Source of the DNA: Oceanococcus sp964629015
GTDB lineage: Bacteria; Pseudomonadota; Gammaproteobacteria; Nevskiales; Oceanococcaceae
DNA length: 64,000 nucleotides
Direction: 5' to 3'
Assembly (NCBI GenBank): GCA_964629015.1
Contig: CAZVMN010000002.1
Span: 124,001 to 188,000 of the forward strand
Below are positions 62,626-64,000 of the stretch, one piece after another. A program made the translations under genes and the position numbers. The notes beneath the pieces were generated by a model, which saw only the letters and a list, made by a program, of their open reading frames with translations, was not told the DNA's origin and did no database searches. How positions within the stretch are numbered: the stretch's first letter is position 1; each line of letters begins with the position of its first letter.

Positions 62626-63341
62626 ACATTCTCATCGCTGACAGCGATTTCCCATCCGTGCAGGAGCTGGAACGGCAGCTGTATGAAGCTGGCCATTCGA
62701 TCTGTCGCAAAGGCTCGGTAAACAACGCCGCAGATTTCGATTTGAGCATTGCCGGCGCCACGGATGAGCATCACGCTGTCCTGCTTGACTTGGCTCAACA
62801 ACTCGCCGCATTGAAGCTGGATCATGCTGCGTGCAGCCCGTTCGTGGCGAGATTTCAGGATGAGCATTACCTCATAACATTGCCCAGCTGTCGCCGCGCA
62901 TTGAGCGCGGTGAGCCGCCATCTGGTCAACGTATGTGGCTCTCATCTACCCACTGCCAGCCAGGATCACTTCAACACAGCCGTGTGCGAAGCCCTACAGA
63001 ACGCACTGATCCACGGCAATTTGGAAGTCAGTTCCAAATTGCGTGATACGGGCGATTGGGATGCCTACGAAGCCTTGATCGGGGCGCGTCTGAGTCAACC
63101 GGAATATGCACAGCGCCGCATTCACATTGACGCTCAGTGCGGCGAACAACAACTGACCATCAAAGTCCAGGACGATGGCCCCGGTTTCAATCCGGCCGAC
63201 CTGCCCGATCCGCTCGAACCTGACGCCCTATTGCGCGCCAGCGGTCGCGGTATTGCCATGATCCGTTTCGCCATGGATGAGGTGAGCTGGAATGAACGCG
63301 GCAATTGCATTGAAATGACGAAGTACGTCACCGCCGCCTAG
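62622..63341 (+). CDS. ATP-binding regulator with a pseudo-receiver N-terminus
   Basis: A 239-residue protein. The C-terminal half is a GHKL/HATPase_c domain of the RsbW anti-sigma type: N box EALQNALIHGN (123-133), G1 DDGPGF (184-189) and G2 SGRGI (207-211). No phospho-accepting His domain is seen. The first 100 residues begin MNILIADSDFPSVQELERQL, like a response-regulator receiver, but a clear phospho-acceptor site is not evident. It may be a partner-switch or kinase-like regulator of the adjacent genes. Confidence 0.8.
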   Translation: MNILIADSDFPSVQELERQLYEAGHSICRKGSVNNAADFDLSIAGATDEHHAVLLDLAQQLAALKLDHAACSPFVARFQDEHYLITLPSCRRALSAVSRHLVNVCGSHLPTASQDHFNTAVCEALQNALIHGNLEVSSKLRDTGDWDAYEALIGARLSQPEYAQRRIHIDAQCGEQQLTIKVQDDGPGFNPADLPDPLEPDALLRASGRGIAMIRFAMDEVSWNERGNCIEMTKYVTAA

Positions 63342-63351
63342 ACCGACGCAG

Positions 63352-64000
63352 CTAGAATTGCTCGGCGTCCAGCCGGAGTACGCCATCATCCATAGCCAAA
63401 AGCTGATCAGCTTGCATCATGACCTGGGGCAATTCCCAGCGATAAAAATATTTGCAGGCCTGAATTTTTCCCTGGTAATAGCTGTGATCGGCCGCGTCCT
63501 CAGCAAGCGCGACCTGGGCGACAACGGCTTGACGCAACCACATCCAGGCCACAACCAGATGGCCCATCATGTCGAGATACGTCCATGAATTGGCCAGCAG
63601 GCCCGCGATATCTCCTCCCGATGCCACCTTGCCCAAAGCAGTGGTGACTTCGATCACACGCATTTGAGCCTGATGCAGTTGTGAGGCGAATTCGCCCAAC
63701 TCCGCATGACCGGTACACGCCGCAACGGTTTCTCCTATCCGTGCCATCAGCAATCGGAATGCCGCGCCCTGGTTCTGCAACACCTTGCGCCCCAACAAAT
63801 CCAGAGACTGAATACCGTTGGTACCTTCGTGGATGGGATTGAGTCGATTGTCGCGATAGATCCTCTCCAGCGGATAGTCCCGGGTGTAACCGTAGCCGCC
63901 CAGAATCTGCAAACCCCAGTAGTTGGCTTTAAGCCCGTAATGCGACGACCATGCCTTGATTAACGGCGTCAGAATGGACAATTCGCTCTCAAGCGTTGCC
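63352..64000 (-). CDS. Acyl-CoA dehydrogenase, C-terminal part (runs off the window)
   Basis: The frame stays open to the window edge, so the N-terminus and FAD-binding core lie outside. Visible are QILGGYGYTRDYPLERIYRD and IHEGTNGIQSLDLLGRKV, the conserved end of the acyl-CoA dehydrogenase core, then a helical C-terminal extension of about 130 residues (to LRLDAEQF) as in the larger FadE-like members. It is convergent with the ATP-binding regulator. Confidence 0.9.
   Translation of the reverse strand, partial: ATLESELSILTPLIKAWSSHYGLKANYWGLQILGGYGYTRDYPLERIYRDNRLNPIHEGTNGIQSLDLLGRKVLQNQGAAFRLLMARIGETVAACTGHAELGEFASQLHQAQMRVIEVTTALGKVASGGDIAGLLANSWTYLDMMGHLVVAWMWLRQAVVAQVALAEDAADHSYYQGKIQACKYFYRWELPQVMMQADQLLAMDDGVLRLDAEQF

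Overview
Organism. The window reads as a chromosomal segment of a free-living, non-enteric gammaproteobacterium with fairly high GC. Evidence is gene order: asd-fimV-truA-trpF-trpBA-accD-folC-dedD-cvpA-purF-metZ, recN-fur-bamE-rnfH-smpB-ssrA, and hrcA-grpE-dnaK-dnaJ-dapB all resemble Pseudomonas- and Xanthomonas-like chromosomes. HrcA, FimV and a glucosylglycerol pathway point away from enterics, and the last hints at a saline habitat. The species cannot be named from sequence alone. Coding density is very high: no stretch above 300 bases lacks a gene, and no insertion sequence, prophage or CRISPR array was seen. Layout. 0.2-4.4 kb: rluE-like, rraA, dsbB, purB and small conserved genes. 4.4-10.3 kb: dapB and the heat-shock chaperone genes, with three sigma-32-type promoters on the minus strand. 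10.3-18.5 kb: nadK-recN, fur, bamE/rnfH, a sodium symporter, smpB and tmRNA, then metZ. 18.5-35 kb: a long minus-strand run of purF, cvpA, dedD, folC, accD, trpABF, truA, fimV, asd and leuBDC, many overlapping by ATGA, followed by a divergent LysR gene. 36-39.7 kb: a phosphatase, synthase and phosphorylase set for glucosylglycerol. 39.7-48.7 kb: MFS-aroC-prmB, sco1-psd, a candidate structured RNA, a small membrane protein and hrpA. 48.8-56.3 kb: an accessory region with a glycine-rich lipoprotein and four enzymes (Baeyer-Villiger-type monooxygenase, asparagine-synthetase-like, radical SAM, halogenase-like). 56.3-64 kb: tRNA-Arg, a lipoprotein, a GH3 glycosidase, GNAT, PaaG-like, TetR, patatin, an ATP-binding regulator and a truncated acyl-CoA dehydrogenase. 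How the genes work together. Most of the window is core metabolism (purine, NADP, lysine/threonine, tryptophan, leucine, methionine, chorismate, folate and fatty-acid precursors) plus stress functions (chaperones, Fur, RecN, trans-translation). Two modules look niche-specific. One makes glucosylglycerol and recycles it by phosphorolysis. The other, at 51.0-56.3 kb, couples radical, flavin and ATP-dependent amide-forming chemistry, and is my best candidate for an undescribed small-molecule pathway. A minus-strand RNA at 44.42-44.58 kb, with three helices whose wobble pairs form only in the minus-strand transcript, is the best non-coding candidate.
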